A DNA stretch of 5,550 nt from Ornithinimicrobium sp. (GTDB taxonomy: Bacteria; Actinomycetota; Actinomycetes; Actinomycetales; Dermatophilaceae): assembly GCA_030145965.1 (NCBI GenBank), contig JASKZT010000287.1, positions 1 through 5,550 on the forward strand, in the 5' to 3' direction. The translations under genes and the position numbers were made by a program. Positions within the stretch are counted from its first letter, which is position 1, and every line of letters begins with the position of its first letter. This document shows, one piece after another, positions 5,000 to 5,550 of the stretch. The notes below the pieces were generated by a model. The model was given only the letters and a program-made list of their open reading frames with translations, searched no databases and had not been told where the DNA came from.

Positions 5000-5550
5000 T
5001 CAGAGCCACCCGACGCGGCCGGCGAGCACGGCATACCCGACGAAGGCGACGACATCGAGGAGCGTGTGCGCGACGACCAAGGGCATGACGCGGCGCGTGC
5101 GGGTGTACACCCAGCCGAGCAGCAGTCCCATCGCGACGTTGCCGACGAAGCCGCCGAAACCCTGGTAGAGGTGGTACGTGCCGCGGAGCAGGGCCGAGGC
5201 GACGACGACCGCGACCGTCCCCCAGCCCGCCTGCTTCCACCGCGTGAACAGGTAGCCGACCATGACGACCTCCTCGAGCAGGGCGTTCTGCACGGACGCC
5301 AGGACGAGCACGGGCACCGCCCACCAGACGGCCTCGAGGTTCGCGGCCGCGACCGTGGTGTTGAGGCCGGCGGCGCGGGCACCGAGATAGAGGCCGAGGC
5401 CGGGTATGCCGATCACCGCGGCGAGCACCGCACCGCCCAGCAGGTCACGGCCCGGGCGGCGCAGGTCGAGCCCGACGGCCCGGCGGGCACGGCCCGCTCC
5501 GGGCAGGTCGCGCGCGAGCAGGTGCAGCGCCAGAGCGACCGGGACGAGCG
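5000..5550 (-). CDS. CPBP (CAAX/Abi) family intramembrane metalloprotease, 3' part
   Basis: The C-terminal 182 residues of a multi-helix membrane protein of the CPBP family (PF02517); the start lies beyond 5550. The frame is open to the edge and reads LVPVALALHLLARDLPGAG near the start. Motif 1 has the Glu-Glu pair at 5270-5275 in LLEEVVMVGYL, followed by RGTYHLYQG with His at 5171-5173, then AHTLLD with His at 5066-5068 and Asp at 5054-5056. These are the metal-binding/catalytic residues of the family. Canonical motif 1 is EExxxR; here Val replaces Arg, and FxxxH reads RxxxH, both of which I recall in actinobacterial members. Known relatives do CAAX processing, anti-sigma cleavage or bacteriocin self-immunity; the substrate here is unknown. 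It carries two GGGTATGCC motifs. Confidence 0.9.
   Translation of the reverse strand, partial: LVPVALALHLLARDLPGAGRARRAVGLDLRRPGRDLLGGAVLAAVIGIPGLGLYLGARAAGLNTTVAAANLEAVWWAVPVLVLASVQNALLEEVVMVGYLFTRWKQAGWGTVAVVVASALLRGTYHLYQGFGGFVGNVAMGLLLGWVYTRTRRVMPLVVAHTLLDVVAFVGYAVLAGRVGWL
5030..5038 (-). repeat. GGGTATGCC motif, copy 3
   Basis: In the protease gene, read as GGG TAT GCC (Gly-Tyr-Ala). The preceding plus-strand bases GCGAGCAC are shared with copy 1, because both sites encode Gly-Tyr-Ala-Val-Leu-Ala. Confidence 0.6.
5402..5410 (+). repeat. GGGTATGCC motif, copy 4, antisense to its gene
   Basis: Lies on the non-coding strand of the protease gene, so the gene reads GGC ATA CCC (Gly-Ile-Pro). 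It forces ATA, the only ATA codon I found in the window. This copy differs in both phase and orientation from the other three. Confidence 0.6.

Noticed and set aside
1..5550. CRISPR array, tRNA, rRNA, IS element or riboswitch
   Set aside because: No regularly spaced repeats, no tRNA-like cloverleaf, no transposase frame and no terminal inverted repeats were seen. All gaps are 118 bp or less and leave little room for a riboswitch.

Overview
The window is very GC-rich, coding-dense DNA with strong G/C preference at third codon positions. It looks like an actinobacterial chromosome, and the protein flavour (a Pat-type aminotransferase close to mycobacterial Pat, a high-GC CPBP protease, a PdhA/BkdA-like E1 alpha) suggests a member of the Micrococcales, perhaps the Intrasporangiaceae/Ornithinimicrobiaceae. 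That placement is inference from remembered families, not a search. No mobile element, CRISPR array, tRNA or rRNA was found, and the region reads as ordinary core chromosome.

Layout. The left third (1-1960) is on the minus strand. A four-helix membrane protein of the 'phage holin family' (PF04020 type, 1960-1574) overlaps by 4 nt the start of a dienelactone hydrolase (1577-828). After a 118-nt gap comes the N-terminal 236 residues of a thiamine-diphosphate-dependent 2-oxo acid dehydrogenase E1 alpha subunit (709-1, cut by the window edge). The holin-family gene is divergent, across 44 bp, from an aromatic/histidinol-phosphate aminotransferase (2005-3117, +). That gene is followed by a small unknown four-helix membrane protein (3122-3523, +). 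The plus-strand genes converge, across 33 bp containing part of a 20-bp tandem duplication, on a compact minus-strand group: GNAT acetyltransferase (4957-4598), S4-domain RNA-binding protein (4601-4374) and a pyridoxal/HMP kinase (4366-3557). A hairpin terminator separates this group from an upstream CPBP/CAAX intramembrane protease (5550-5000, 5' end outside the window).

Functional links. E1 alpha feeds acyl groups into a 2-oxo acid dehydrogenase complex, and its partner subunits would be expected just beyond position 1. The kinase carries the two cysteines of the PLP-salvage subfamily, and the convergent aminotransferase is a PLP enzyme, but the sequence does not show that they are co-regulated.

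The most interesting signals are at DNA level. The 9-mer GGGTATGCC occurs four times, in two reading phases, and forces rare TAT and ATA codons. Three genes share a TANNNT box placed 6-7 nt before the ATG, which points to leaderless transcripts. A 20-bp tandem duplication sits across a stop codon. The kinase lacks the His usually found in its HGAGC-type motif. I see no strong case for a wholly new multi-gene system here.
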